From the NCBI GenBank assembly GCA_937890355.1, contig CALACW010000045.1, positions 1-13,792 on the forward strand: a stretch of 13,792 nucleotides of DNA, read 5' to 3'. The position numbers were made by a program, and so were the translations under genes. Numbering within the stretch: the first letter of the stretch is position 1; each line of letters begins with the position of its first letter. Positions 1 through 7,930 of the stretch are shown here, piece by piece. This DNA comes from CALACW01 sp002431305 (GTDB taxonomy: Bacteria > Bacillota > Clostridia > Oscillospirales > Acutalibacteraceae). The notes below the pieces were generated by a model. That model worked only from the letters and a program-made list of their open reading frames with translations, was not told where the DNA came from and ran no database searches.

Positions 1-145
1 CTTGAAAGCAGAGTAACCGTACAATCGTCCCCTTTCGGTAAAACCGACATAATAATTATATATCATTAATCATATAACATTATGCAAATAATGTAAACAT
101 ATTTTTATTTTTCTAATAAGTAATTATATCTCAACATTTCGGTAC

Positions 146-151
146 TATAAT
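146..151 (+). promoter_or_regulatory. Candidate -10 box of the DUF2079 gene
   Basis: A perfect TATAAT lies about 30 nt before the start codon in an AT-rich leader. No good -35 hexamer is seen at 16-18 nt, so this rests on the -10 alone. The rest of positions 1-181 holds only a 5-bp hairpin (TCGGT/ACCGA) near 35-47 and no gene I can support. Confidence 0.35.
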
Positions 152-181
152 AAAATTAAATATGCCACGGAGGTTCTAATT

Positions 182-1987
182 ATGGCTGACATCGACAAAA
201 TAAAAAAACAGCTGAGTCTTATCGACCCGTCATTTCATATTCTGCGGATATTCTCCGCACTGTGTTTTTCTTCGATATATTTCATTATCTCGTCCGGACG
301 CGTTTTTGACAGTATTTCGGACTATGCGTCAGTCGGAATGATAAGCGTTCTTACACTTGTTACGGCATTTTACGTAATACTGTCCGTCTTTGCTTTGCTT
401 ATTCCGAAAATTAAGTTCGACGCGATAGTTTTTCCGATAATTACGGCAGTATATTTTATTATAATGCTTACAAAAAGAGGACAGCTCGGGTTCGCGCTGA
501 CTTTAGGCATAGCGGCGGCGCTTGCGGTCAGCTGGTATTCTTCAAAGAATTTAATAAATACCGATAAAATTAAAATCGGGAAAAAGATTTCCGCCGCAGT
601 AATATGCGCGGTATTCGTTATATTCGCCTGCACCGTCGGTTACAGAACGGTCATGAAATGCCTTATTTTCGAAACGCCGAACTTTGACCACGGACTGTTT
701 GTTCACATGTTCAGAAATATATGCAAAACATTCGCCCCGGTCACGACATGCGAACGCGACAGGCTCCTTTCGCATTTCGACGTTCATATGTCGCCTATAC
801 TTTATATTTTAGCGCCGATATTTAAAGTATTTCCATCGGATATAACGCTCGAACTGTGCCAGGTCTTTATTCTTGCGTCATCGTGTATCCCTGCCTTTCT
901 CATCTGCCGGACGTTAAATATGTCATACGCCAGAAGCTGTATATTCGCCTCAGCCGTAATGTTCCTTCCGGCGCTGACTCTCGGCACGAGCTACGATTTT
1001 CACGAAAACTGTTTTCTTACTCCTCTCCTGCTGTGGGTTTTCTGTTTTTATGAAAAGAAAAAATACATACCGATGTACATATTCGCTGTCTTAACGCTCA
1101 TGACAAAAGAGGATGCGGCGGTATACATCGTATTCTTTGCTCTGTACTGCGCGTTCTCTTCGAAAAAAATTATACGTCCGGCCGCAATGGCAGTCGTTTC
1201 GACAGCGTATTTTTTAGCGGTAACGTACTATCTTGCAAAAAGCGGAGACGGCGTTATGACAAGCAGATATTCAAACTTCGTCACAGACGATTCGCTGTTT
1301 TCAATGATTAAAAACATTATCGCATCGCCCGGATACGTTTTTACCCAGCTTTTCACGGATTCTGACGGCGAATTTGCACCTAAGGTTCTGTTTTTGATAA
1401 ATCTGACGGCGCCCCTTGCATTTCTTCCGTTCGCGATAAAAAAGATATCGCGCGCGGTGCTTTTATGCCCGATGATACTTTTAAACTTAATGACCATGTA
1501 TAAGTATCAGTTCGATTTGGGATTTCAGTACTGCTTCGGCAGCGCCGCTTTCCTTATATATCTTGCCGCGCTGAACGTATCGGAAATGAAGAAAAAAACG
1601 GCTGACCAAATGCTTATTTCGTCCCTGATTATAAGCGCGATGTGCTTCTGGGCTGTCAATATTCCGTCAGCTGTAACGATTACGAATTATTATAAAGAAA
1701 ATAAAAATCAGTACGCCGTAATGCGCGAGGCATGCGAATCGATTCCTGAGGATGCGGGAGTTATATGCTCAACCAGACTTCTCGCAAAACTTGCAGACCG
1801 CGATACAATTTATGAAATATATTATCATAAATACGACGAAAACGAGGACACTTCATACGTCGTAATAGACGCACGGTACGAAGACGAGAAATTTATTCCG
1901 GAATACGAATCGTACGGATTCGAAATAACCGACACCGTAACAGCCGACGGCAAAAAGCTCATGGTCATAATGCAAAAAATCGAGTAA
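182..1987 (+). CDS. DUF2079 family multi-pass membrane protein
   Basis: A 601-residue, very hydrophobic protein with roughly ten or more membrane segments along most of its length and a more polar C-terminal tail from about residue 505. The family signature is around residues 165-230: an acidic-aromatic NFDHGLF loop, then CERDRLLSHFDVHMSPILY, matching the HF-hh-SPI-hhh-P pattern of DUF2079 (established family knowledge). DUF2079 proteins are distant relatives of GT-C membrane glycosyltransferases; no substrate is known and none is inferred here. The ATG has a clear GGAGG (169-173) 8 nt upstream. It appears monocistronic: the next gene has its own promoter. No terminator hairpin is seen directly after the stop. 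The fold assignment is fairly safe; the function is not. Confidence 0.85.
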   Translation: MADIDKIKKQLSLIDPSFHILRIFSALCFSSIYFIISSGRVFDSISDYASVGMISVLTLVTAFYVILSVFALLIPKIKFDAIVFPIITAVYFIIMLTKRGQLGFALTLGIAAALAVSWYSSKNLINTDKIKIGKKISAAVICAVFVIFACTVGYRTVMKCLIFETPNFDHGLFVHMFRNICKTFAPVTTCERDRLLSHFDVHMSPILYILAPIFKVFPSDITLELCQVFILASSCIPAFLICRTLNMSYARSCIFASAVMFLPALTLGTSYDFHENCFLTPLLLWVFCFYEKKKYIPMYIFAVLTLMTKEDAAVYIVFFALYCAFSSKKIIRPAAMAVVSTAYFLAVTYYLAKSGDGVMTSRYSNFVTDDSLFSMIKNIIASPGYVFTQLFTDSDGEFAPKVLFLINLTAPLAFLPFAIKKISRAVLLCPMILLNLMTMYKYQFDLGFQYCFGSAAFLIYLAALNVSEMKKKTADQMLISSLIISAMCFWAVNIPSAVTITNYYKENKNQYAVMREACESIPEDAGVICSTRLLAKLADRDTIYEIYYHKYDENEDTSYVVIDARYEDEKFIPEYESYGFEITDTVTADGKKLMVIMQKIE

Positions 1988-2002
1988 TTTTTCATTTAAC
2001 TG

Positions 2003-2031
2003 TTGCCCGGAAACTTAATTTGTGATAGAAT
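2003..2031 (+). promoter_or_regulatory. Sigma-A promoter of the ThrH-like gene
   Basis: TTGCCC (2003-2008), a 17-nt spacer, then TAGAAT (2026-2031) preceded by TG-A, an extended -10 motif. Transcription would start near 2038. This places the in-frame GTG at 2022 inside the promoter and supports translation from the ATG at 2061. Confidence 0.65.
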
Positions 2032-2060
2032 CAAAGAAAAAGCAAAGAAGGTTTTATTTT

Positions 2061-2660
2061 ATGAATATTGTATGTCTTGACATGGAGGGCGTACTCGTCC
2101 CCGAAATATGGATAGCGTTTGCCGAGGAAACCGGCATTCCCGAGTTAAAAAAGACCACGCGCGACGAGCCTGATTATGACAAACTCATGAATTACCGTAT
2201 AGAAATACTCAAAGAGCACAATCTCGGACTCAAGGAAATTAAGGAAACCATATCAAAAATCGACGTTATGCCCGGCGCGAAAGAATTTCTCGACGAGTTA
2301 AGAAGCATTACCCAGGTAATAATCTTAAGCGACACCTTCGAGCAGTTCGCTTCTCCGCTTATGAAAAAACTGGGTTGGCCGACAATATTCTGCAACACGC
2401 TCGAGGTTGCCGAAAACGGCGAAATCACCGGATTTAAGATGAGATGCGAAAAGTCTAAACTTACGACAGTTAGGGCTTTGCAGTCGATAGGATACGACAC
2501 TATAGCCTCCGGCGACAGCTTCAACGACCTCGGCATGATTCAGGCGAGCAAGGCGGGATTCTTATTCAAGAGTACCGATAAAATCAAGGCAGACTACCCC
2601 GATATACCCGCATTTGAGGAATATGACGATTTGCTCGAGGCTATCAAAAAAGCCCTGTAA
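2061..2660 (+). CDS. thrH: ThrH-type HAD phosphatase (phosphoserine phosphatase / homoserine phosphotransferase)
   Basis: A 199-residue HAD-superfamily enzyme. Motif I is CLDMEG (residues 5-10, nucleophile Asp7 followed by Glu9 instead of the usual Asp). Motif II is ILSD with Ser90, a Lys near 132 fits motif III, and GDSFND (151-156) is motif IV. The DxEG form, the VPEIWIAFAE stretch and the TTRDEPDYDKLM stretch closely match Pseudomonas ThrH as I recall it (205 aa). That family dephosphorylates phosphoserine in serine biosynthesis and can transfer the phosphate to homoserine. The start is ATG 2061, with AGAAGG (2046-2051) 9 nt upstream; a longer reading from GTG 2022 would begin inside the promoter. 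It is cytosolic and monocistronic, with its own promoter and terminator. No serine or threonine pathway neighbours are in view. Confidence 0.9.
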   Translation: MNIVCLDMEGVLVPEIWIAFAEETGIPELKKTTRDEPDYDKLMNYRIEILKEHNLGLKEIKETISKIDVMPGAKEFLDELRSITQVIILSDTFEQFASPLMKKLGWPTIFCNTLEVAENGEITGFKMRCEKSKLTTVRALQSIGYDTIASGDSFNDLGMIQASKAGFLFKSTDKIKADYPDIPAFEEYDDLLEAIKKAL

Positions 2661-2679
2661 GCATTACAATAAACGCGCA

Positions 2680-2719
2680 AATGCTCGAAACGGATTACCG
2701 TTTCGGGCATTATTTTATT
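2680..2719 (+). terminator. Rho-independent terminator after thrH
   Basis: A 14-bp stem (2680-2693 with 2698-2711) with one G.U pair and an ATTA loop is followed by a T-rich tail. It separates thrH from the convergent reductase gene. Confidence 0.85.
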
Positions 2720-2735
2720 TAGTATCATTATGTTT

Positions 2736-3470
2736 TTAAATTACAAATCCGCCGTTCACCGGTATTACCTGCCCTGTAATATAATCGGCATCATCTGAAG
2801 CAAGAAACGAAATAACCCTCGCAATATCGTCCGCAGAAGCTATCCGCCCGAGAGGAATCTCCTCTGTAATAGCGTCAACATCTTCTTTTGAAAACGATGA
2901 CATCATATCCGTATCGACAACGCCGGGACACACGCAGTTTACCGTTATGCCGGAAGGTCCGACCTCCTTGGCAAGAGCCTTCGTAAGCCCTACAACGCCC
3001 GCTTTCGCCGCCGAATAATGAACCTCACACGACGCGCCTGTCTGTCCCCACATTGAGGACACGTTTATAATTTTTCCGCTTTTTTGCCTTATCATATACG
3101 GCAGAGCCTCTCTGCATGCATAAAAAGTGCCTGAAAGGTCTGTGCCGATCATTTTATCCCAGTCGGAATCCGTGATATCGGTAAACAGCTTCTGCTGAGC
3201 TATTCCGGCATTGTTGACAAGCAAATCGATTTCTCCGAATTCTTTTCTGATTTTTTCAAACATTTCTCTGACGGAACTGCCCGACGAAATATCACACTGC
3301 ACGGCAAAAATATTATAACCCAAAGAAGAAAGCTCTGAGGATAAAGACTCGGCTCTATCCTCGGAGCTGTTATAACAAAATGCCGTATTATATCCGTCAA
3401 GACATAACCGCCTTACCGTCGCACAGCCGATTCCTCTGCCGCCGCCGGTAACCAAAGCGGTCTTTTTCAT
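2736..3470 (-). CDS. FabG-like short-chain dehydrogenase/reductase
   Basis: A 244-residue classical SDR: the Rossmann motif TGGGRGIG at residues 8-15, NNAG at 86-89, catalytic Ser139, and YSAAK giving Tyr152 and Lys156. The C-terminal half (GITVN, CPG, LGRIA, FLASDDADYITGQ, VNGG) is typical of 3-oxoacyl-ACP reductase (FabG) relatives. NADPH preference is likely from the Arg of GRGIG but is not proven. Where FabG carries the catalytic Asn110, this protein seems to have Asp111. No other fatty-acid genes are nearby, so this is probably not the housekeeping FabG; an EF-P 5-aminopentanone reductase (YmfI-like) or another ketone reductase is possible. The ATG lies 3 nt after the stop of the upstream lipoprotein gene, and its GGGAG ribosome site lies inside that gene's last codons, so the two are probably translationally coupled. 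Confidence 0.85.
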   Translation of the reverse strand: MKKTALVTGGGRGIGCATVRRLCLDGYNTAFCYNSSEDRAESLSSELSSLGYNIFAVQCDISSGSSVREMFEKIRKEFGEIDLLVNNAGIAQQKLFTDITDSDWDKMIGTDLSGTFYACREALPYMIRQKSGKIINVSSMWGQTGASCEVHYSAAKAGVVGLTKALAKEVGPSGITVNCVCPGVVDTDMMSSFSKEDVDAITEEIPLGRIASADDIARVISFLASDDADYITGQVIPVNGGFVI

Positions 3471-3473
3471 ATC

Positions 3474-4217
3474 TTACTGCTCTCCCGCCATATTGCTAAA
3501 GAAGCTGTAGAACGATGAAGCTTTTTCAAGACCGTTAAGCGTGAGCTGATTCGACGGAATCGTCGCAGTAATAGAGGAAACAACTATACGAGATGTAAGT
3601 TTATTATCCTTATCGTAAGAGTCAACCTGCACGAGTTTATCGCCTATTGTATAAAGTCTGGTAATATTGCCTTCCTTTGAAGTAACTTCGGAGCAAAGAC
3701 CGTCTGAGCCGTTGATTTTAACGTTATAATATTTTGTTGCAGAACCGTCTTCCGACGAAAGATCGACGCTCATATCCATATCGTCAAGTCCGAGCATCTT
3801 TCTGATGCTGTCGGTAAGTTCAAGATATGTATTCTGCGCTACATTGATAACGTATGTCTTATCACCCTCGTGATATATACCGAGATAAATACCGCTCATT
3901 GTAGTGGTAATCTGAATAGCCTGCTGACCGTTCATTGCAATGTTGACATTCATACCGTCCTCTGAGTCTTCAGTATACATCGTACCCTCAAGATAGAATA
4001 CGCCTTTTATAAACGTTTCGATATCGGCAGCAGTCTTAACCTCGCTTACAGCCTCGCCGGGAGATGCGATTTCATTAGCCTGATGAACGGAACCGAGAAG
4101 GTTTTCATCAGTTACATTTTCCGAATCGGAAGGCGTATTGCTGCCTTTCTTGCATCCTGTCAGAACAACAGTCATGCAGACAAGCAATGCCAAAACAATA
4201 CACATAATTTTTTTCAT
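3474..4217 (-). CDS. Secreted lipoprotein of unknown function
   Basis: A 247-residue protein with a lipoprotein signal peptide: KK, a hydrophobic core, then the lipobox LTGC with the lipidated Cys near residue 22. The mature part starts with a low-complexity, acidic Ser/Thr/Asn linker. A beta-rich domain follows (roughly 60-230) with repeated patterns such as YLGIYHEGDKTYVIN and KYYNVKI. It resembles LolA/LppX-type lipid-carrier folds only in a general way; I do not recognise the family. An in-frame TTG at 4223 abuts the ribosome site, so ATG 4217, with AGGTGA 6 nt upstream, is the better start. It is the first gene of a two-gene leftward operon with the SDR reductase. It would be anchored on the outer face of the cytoplasmic membrane. 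Confidence 0.75.
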   Translation of the reverse strand: MKKIMCIVLALLVCMTVVLTGCKKGSNTPSDSENVTDENLLGSVHQANEIASPGEAVSEVKTAADIETFIKGVFYLEGTMYTEDSEDGMNVNIAMNGQQAIQITTTMSGIYLGIYHEGDKTYVINVAQNTYLELTDSIRKMLGLDDMDMSVDLSSEDGSATKYYNVKINGSDGLCSEVTSKEGNITRLYTIGDKLVQVDSYDKDNKLTSRIVVSSITATIPSNQLTLNGLEKASSFYSFFSNMAGEQ

Positions 4218-4370
4218 AAACAATCACCTGTTAATAATTATTAGCGCAGAGAAAACTGAGCACCATACTTTAATAACAGATTACACCCTTTTTTATAAAA
4301 AATCAAGAGTTAGTTAATATTTTATTAATATATAACGAATTCACCATATTTTTATCAGTCAAATTGTACA

Positions 4371-4400
4371 TGTATTTTTTTACAATAACGTCAAATAATA
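4371..4400 (+). promoter_or_regulatory. Candidate sigma-G promoter of the spoVA operon
   Basis: TGTATT (4371-4376), a 17-nt spacer, then AATAATA (4394-4400). These match the forespore sigma-G pattern (TGAATA, CATnnTA) at 4 of 6 and 5 of 7 positions as I count them. In Bacillus the spoVA operon is sigma-G dependent (established knowledge). The region is very AT-rich, so chance matches are easy. Confidence 0.35.
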
Positions 4401-4430
4401 AAGACATAAAACCGTAAGGATATGATTATA

Positions 4431-4880
4431 TTGAAAAATAAAAAAGACAGCAAAAAAAAGGCATACGCCGAAAAAGTAAAAAAGGCGTCGCCGAACTCCC
4501 CCGCCGCATTAAACTGCGTTAAAGCGTTTTTTTCGGGCGGAATTATCTGCGTTATCGGACAGACGTTCAGAGTCCTTTATACGAATCTCGGAATGAAAGA
4601 AGACACGGTAAAAACGCTTGTCTCGGTTACTCTGATAGTTATAACCGCGGCGCTGACCGGGCTCGGAGTGTTCGATAAAATCGCAAAACATGCCGGGGCG
4701 GGAACACTCGTTCCGATAACGGGATTTGCAAACGCCGTGGCAGCCCCCGCGATAGAATTTCAGACAGAAGGCAGAATCGTCGGAACGGCTGCAAAAATGT
4801 TTATAATAGCCGGTCCCGTAATAGTTTACGGCTGTTCGGCGGCGTTTATTTACGGCGTAATTTATTATTGCTTTTGTTAA
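4431..4880 (+). CDS. spoVAC: Stage V sporulation protein AC (SpoVA channel subunit)
   Basis: A 149-residue membrane protein with a basic N-terminus and about four hydrophobic segments. It carries the SpoVAC hallmarks NCVKAFFSGGIICVIGQ (28-44) and HAGAGTLVPITGFANA (87-102). SpoVAC is a subunit of the inner-membrane channel that moves Ca-dipicolinic acid into the forespore and releases it at germination (established in Bacillus; mechanosensitive there). I choose TTG 4431 because AAGGA (4416-4420) is 10 nt upstream. An ATG at 4422 in the same frame would be only 1 nt from that site. It is followed 17 nt later by spoVAD in the same operon. This gene marks the host as a spore former, or a descendant of one. 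Confidence 0.95.
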   Translation: MKNKKDSKKKAYAEKVKKASPNSPAALNCVKAFFSGGIICVIGQTFRVLYTNLGMKEDTVKTLVSVTLIVITAALTGLGVFDKIAKHAGAGTLVPITGFANAVAAPAIEFQTEGRIVGTAAKMFIIAGPVIVYGCSAAFIYGVIYYCFC

Positions 4881-4897
4881 CTCGGGAGGATTATAAA

Positions 4898-5917
4898 ATG
4901 AACAGAATCGGAAAATACACAGTCCGGACAGACGGCGTTTTTGTATCCTCCGCCGCGGCGGCTGTCGGAAAAACAGAACACGACGGTCCTATGGGCGGAT
5001 ACTTCGACTTCAGCTACCCCGACGACGGAATAGGTCAAAGTTCGTGGGAACAGGCGGAAAGCGAGCTTCATAAAAAAGCGGTCACTGCGGCGATAGAAAA
5101 AGCAAATCTTACCCCGGAAAATATTGATATACATTTCGGCGGAGACCTTTTAAATCAGTGCTGTGCAACAACATTCGGCGTTAAATCTCTCAATATTCCG
5201 CTGGCGGGGCTTTTCGGAGCGTGTTCGACCATGGCTCTCGCTCTGGCATTGTCCGCGGTTTTCGTATCGTCGGGATATGCCGATAACGCACTCGCGTCCG
5301 CTTCGTCGCATTTCTGCTCGGCGGAAAAGCAGTTTCGTTTTCCGCTCGAATACGGAGGTCAGAGACCGCCGACGGCGCAGAGAACGGCAACTGCGGCAGG
5401 CGCGGGCATTATATCGAATTCTGACAATGGGTCGTCTGTAAAAATTAAATCCGCGATTTTCGGCAGAATATGCGACCCTGATATCACGGACGCAAACAAC
5501 ATGGGCGCGGCAATGGCTCCCGCCGCGGCGGACACGATAGCGAGATTTTTAAACGATACAAACACTGTTCCCGAGGATTACGATATGATTCTGACGGGCG
5601 ACCTCGGCGCGATAGGCTCCGAACTTTTAATAGATATTCTTGCCGAAAATTACAATACAGATATCTCAAAAGTGCATAACGACTGCGGACTGATGCTTTT
5701 TGACAAGGAGAAACAGGACGTTCACTCGGGAGGTTCGGGATGCGGATGCTCCGCGAGCGTGGTATGTTCCTATATATTCAAAAAACTTTCTTCGGGTGAA
5801 TTTAAAAAAGTTTTCTTCGCAGGTACGGGCGCGCTTATGTCGCCGACAACCTCACAGCAGTCACTGTCGATTCCGTCGATAGCGCACGGAGTATTATTAA
5901 CCGGAAAAGGAGTTTAA
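4898..5917 (+). CDS. spoVAD: Stage V sporulation protein AD (dipicolinate-binding SpoVA subunit)
   Basis: A 339-residue soluble protein with a thiolase-like fold, essentially the length of B. subtilis SpoVAD (about 338). Diagnostic stretches include GDLLNQ (82-87), FGACST (106-111, with Cys109 in the thiolase-Cys position), the SSH-SAE-QFR-P-EYGGQ-P block (136-157), GAAMAPAAADTI, LTGDLG, HNDCGLM and GGSGCGCSA. SpoVAD binds dipicolinic acid and sits on the cytosolic face of the forespore membrane with SpoVAC and SpoVAE (established knowledge). The start is ATG 4898, with GGGAGGA (4884-4890) 7 nt upstream; a TTG at 4868 would overlap spoVAC and lacks a site. It is the second gene of the operon. 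The usual next gene, spoVAE, is absent; a 49-aa ORF follows instead. Confidence 0.97.
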   Translation: MNRIGKYTVRTDGVFVSSAAAAVGKTEHDGPMGGYFDFSYPDDGIGQSSWEQAESELHKKAVTAAIEKANLTPENIDIHFGGDLLNQCCATTFGVKSLNIPLAGLFGACSTMALALALSAVFVSSGYADNALASASSHFCSAEKQFRFPLEYGGQRPPTAQRTATAAGAGIISNSDNGSSVKIKSAIFGRICDPDITDANNMGAAMAPAAADTIARFLNDTNTVPEDYDMILTGDLGAIGSELLIDILAENYNTDISKVHNDCGLMLFDKEKQDVHSGGSGCGCSASVVCSYIFKKLSSGEFKKVFFAGTGALMSPTTSQQSLSIPSIAHGVLLTGKGV

Positions 5918-5921
5918 ATAA

Positions 5922-6071
5922 ATGGACAGATTGTTAAACTGCATGAACACTATACACAAGGCGAACAAAACGCTTCGTTTTCTCAAAATCACACAGACAT
6001 TAATCGTTACGGCAACACTCGGTTTTATAGCCGTCAACGCCGTATGTATGCTCAAAGACAAAAAATCGTAA
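5922..6071 (+). CDS. 49-aa single-pass membrane protein in the spoVA operon
   Basis: An ORF that starts 4 nt after spoVAD stops, with AAGGAG (5907-5912) spaced 9 nt from its ATG, so translation is well supported. The product has a basic, Asn/Lys-rich N-terminus (residues 1-19), one hydrophobic helix at about 21-43 (TQTLIVTATLGFIAVNAVC) and a short charged tail KDKKS. This suggests a single membrane span with the tail in the cytosol or forespore. It is not SpoVAE, which is about 115-150 residues with several spans and a GAGATVP-like motif. I do not recognise the family. Its position between spoVAD and the terminator predicts expression in the forespore together with the channel. Confidence 0.75.
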   Translation: MDRLLNCMNTIHKANKTLRFLKITQTLIVTATLGFIAVNAVCMLKDKKS

Positions 6072-6109
6072 AAGAATCGGAACCGCGTATTTCATCGGTT
6101 CCGATTCTT
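6072..6109. terminator. Bidirectional terminator between spoVA operon and ceramidase-like gene
   Basis: A perfect 13-bp stem (6072-6084 with 6097-6109) with a 12-nt loop, flanked by A-rich and T-rich sequence on both sides. It begins right after the stop of the 49-aa gene and lies just beyond the stop of the convergent gene, so it can end transcripts from both directions. Confidence 0.85.
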
Positions 6110-6123
6110 CAATTAGTAATATT

Positions 6124-7896
6124 TTATTTAACGCTGTCAACGATTGAGTTAAAATTGCTTATAAGCTGAGATGCGGTATGTTCGCCCATGGAGGTCATAC
6201 CCCATGCGTTGTCAAACGTCATCTTGCCGTCATCCTCTTTCATAATCGTGCAGTACGTGTACTGATTATCGGGAATGATATAACCGATAGCATCGTTCAT
6301 GAGGTCAAAGTCAAGAACAGTCTTGTCCGCGTATGTCTCTCTGAGCGGAGCGTATGCGAATTCGTCCATATCGGCGCCTCCGCATACAAGCTCGGGATAA
6401 GTCTCGCCGGGGCTGAGCATTACCATTATATCGGTGCCAAGCTCCATATAACCGATTTCGGTTACGGTATAAATGTCAAGACCGTCTCTTAACATTATAT
6501 TATTAGCAAGAGAGAGCTTGCCCATACCCTGAAGAATTCCGTTTTCAACCTTGATAATAAATTCCTGAATTCTTACGTTGAGAAGAGGAGCGATCTCCGT
6601 TTCCTCTACGGGTTCCCAGTTTTCATACCATGCGGTATACCATGAAGCGTTGCCGCCGAGAGCCTCGATAGTGGAATTCTCTCTGTCCCAGTCAACAATA
6701 TTCTCTTTGCAGTATTCCTCCGTTTCGGTCATACCGAGCAGGAAATATCCGACTTCGTTACCGAATCTGATAACAGTCTCATGTCTGTCAATATCAAGTC
6801 CGTCGACGCAGTCTCCTCTGTTTTCGGTCGAATTGCCTATAGCGCTCTGAATGAAGAGGAAATTATATCCGTGTTCGTTAATAACCTCTTCCATATAGGG
6901 AACGAAGTCCGCGGAAATCTTATCGCTCGTATAACCTACGACCTCGGGATGGCATCCGAAGTTTGCAATCATGGTAGGTTTAACATTAGCGTCGTCGGGA
7001 GTGAATACGAATCTTACGATATCCTTCATAATAACTTTCGGCTCACTGCGGTCGTAAATGTATGTCGAACCGTCCTTAGCCGCATATGTAAGCGAACCTG
7101 TCGTCATGCTCTCGACAGCCTCTTTGACCGCCGATTCGGTTCTTGTTATAATGGTCTGCATGAACTCTTCGTCAACGCCGTTGATGGGAGCCTTAAGTCC
7201 GAACGAAAGCGCGGAGAAAAGGTTGTTGAACGCGGTCTTGGGCTGTTGGGCCCAGATACCCTGCGAGTCAATGCCCGAGTGGGTATGCGACGAGGAAATA
7301 TTAATGCTTACGATATTCTTTTCCTGCGCGTAGTCGGCTAATGCAGCTCTGATACGCTTAACATCGGAATTCGCGATACCGATACAGTCGATATTTGCAA
7401 GAATCGTAATGCCTCTGTCGGTTCCGTCGCTTATCGCAACGGCTCTTACCCTAAGATCGTCGAGAGCCTCAGTGGCGTTCTTATTAAGAGCATAGCCCGC
7501 CATGTGATAGCTTCTCTCGCCGAAATTATCGGGAATAATCGACTCTGAACCGTAGCCGAGATTCCATCTCGCATTTTCTGCGGGAGCGTCAAGAAATTCC
7601 TCGGTACCACTGTAGAAATTCTCACTGACGTAATCTTTTCTGTCGATGACTCTGCTGGTTCCCGGAAGAATAAACCCGAGAACGCTGAATACGGCGTTGC
7701 AGATTCCGTTAACTATTTTATTAAGGAAACCTACAAGACCGCCCTTGTACTGCGCCGTATACGTCGCGGCGGAGCTGAGAGCCGAAATACCGCTCTCGGA
7801 AGTCTGAACATCGGAAGCCGATGCGACGGAGCATGCCGCAAACAGCATCAGAACGCTCAGAAGAACCGCAAGGAACGATTTTAATGTCTTCTTCAA
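6124..7896 (-). CDS. Secreted neutral ceramidase-like hydrolase
   Basis: A 590-residue exported protein. The signal peptide is KKTLKS, a hydrophobic core, then CSVASAS; an FAAC lipobox-like site is also present, so lipid anchoring is possible. A second hydrophobic patch lies at about 54-78. The core resembles the N-terminal domain of neutral/alkaline ceramidases: SSSHTHSGID (201-210) gives the metal-binding HTHSG, and NFGCHPEVVG (312-321) the second His motif. The SAIGNSTEN stretch (351-359) sits where ceramidases carry GDVSPN, with Thr apparently replacing the nucleophilic Ser, so the substrate may not be ceramide. The start is TTG 7896 with GAGTGA 5 nt upstream; upstream in-frame codons overlap the promoter, and an ATG at 7926 would be leaderless. 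Monocistronic. Confidence 0.8.
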   Translation of the reverse strand: MKKTLKSFLAVLLSVLMLFAACSVASASDVQTSESGISALSSAATYTAQYKGGLVGFLNKIVNGICNAVFSVLGFILPGTSRVIDRKDYVSENFYSGTEEFLDAPAENARWNLGYGSESIIPDNFGERSYHMAGYALNKNATEALDDLRVRAVAISDGTDRGITILANIDCIGIANSDVKRIRAALADYAQEKNIVSINISSSHTHSGIDSQGIWAQQPKTAFNNLFSALSFGLKAPINGVDEEFMQTIITRTESAVKEAVESMTTGSLTYAAKDGSTYIYDRSEPKVIMKDIVRFVFTPDDANVKPTMIANFGCHPEVVGYTSDKISADFVPYMEEVINEHGYNFLFIQSAIGNSTENRGDCVDGLDIDRHETVIRFGNEVGYFLLGMTETEEYCKENIVDWDRENSTIEALGGNASWYTAWYENWEPVEETEIAPLLNVRIQEFIIKVENGILQGMGKLSLANNIMLRDGLDIYTVTEIGYMELGTDIMVMLSPGETYPELVCGGADMDEFAYAPLRETYADKTVLDFDLMNDAIGYIIPDNQYTYCTIMKEDDGKMTFDNAWGMTSMGEHTASQLISNFNSIVDSVK

Positions 7897-7930
7897 AATA
7901 ATCACTCGCTTTAAGTAAATTTGCATAGCG

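Noticed and set aside
1..50. Possible start of a leftward gene (ATG at 50 on the minus strand)
   Set aside because: Only 16 codons are visible, there is no ribosome site before the ATG, and the sequence shows no recognisable protein pattern.
2022..2060. Upstream GTG start for thrH
   Set aside because: It lies within the predicted promoter -10 region and adds a lysine-rich stretch absent from ThrH; the ATG at 2061 has a good ribosome site.
6781..7341. A 186-codon open frame on the plus strand
   Set aside because: It is antisense to the ceramidase-like gene, has no promoter or domain character, and is explained by the codon bias of the real gene.
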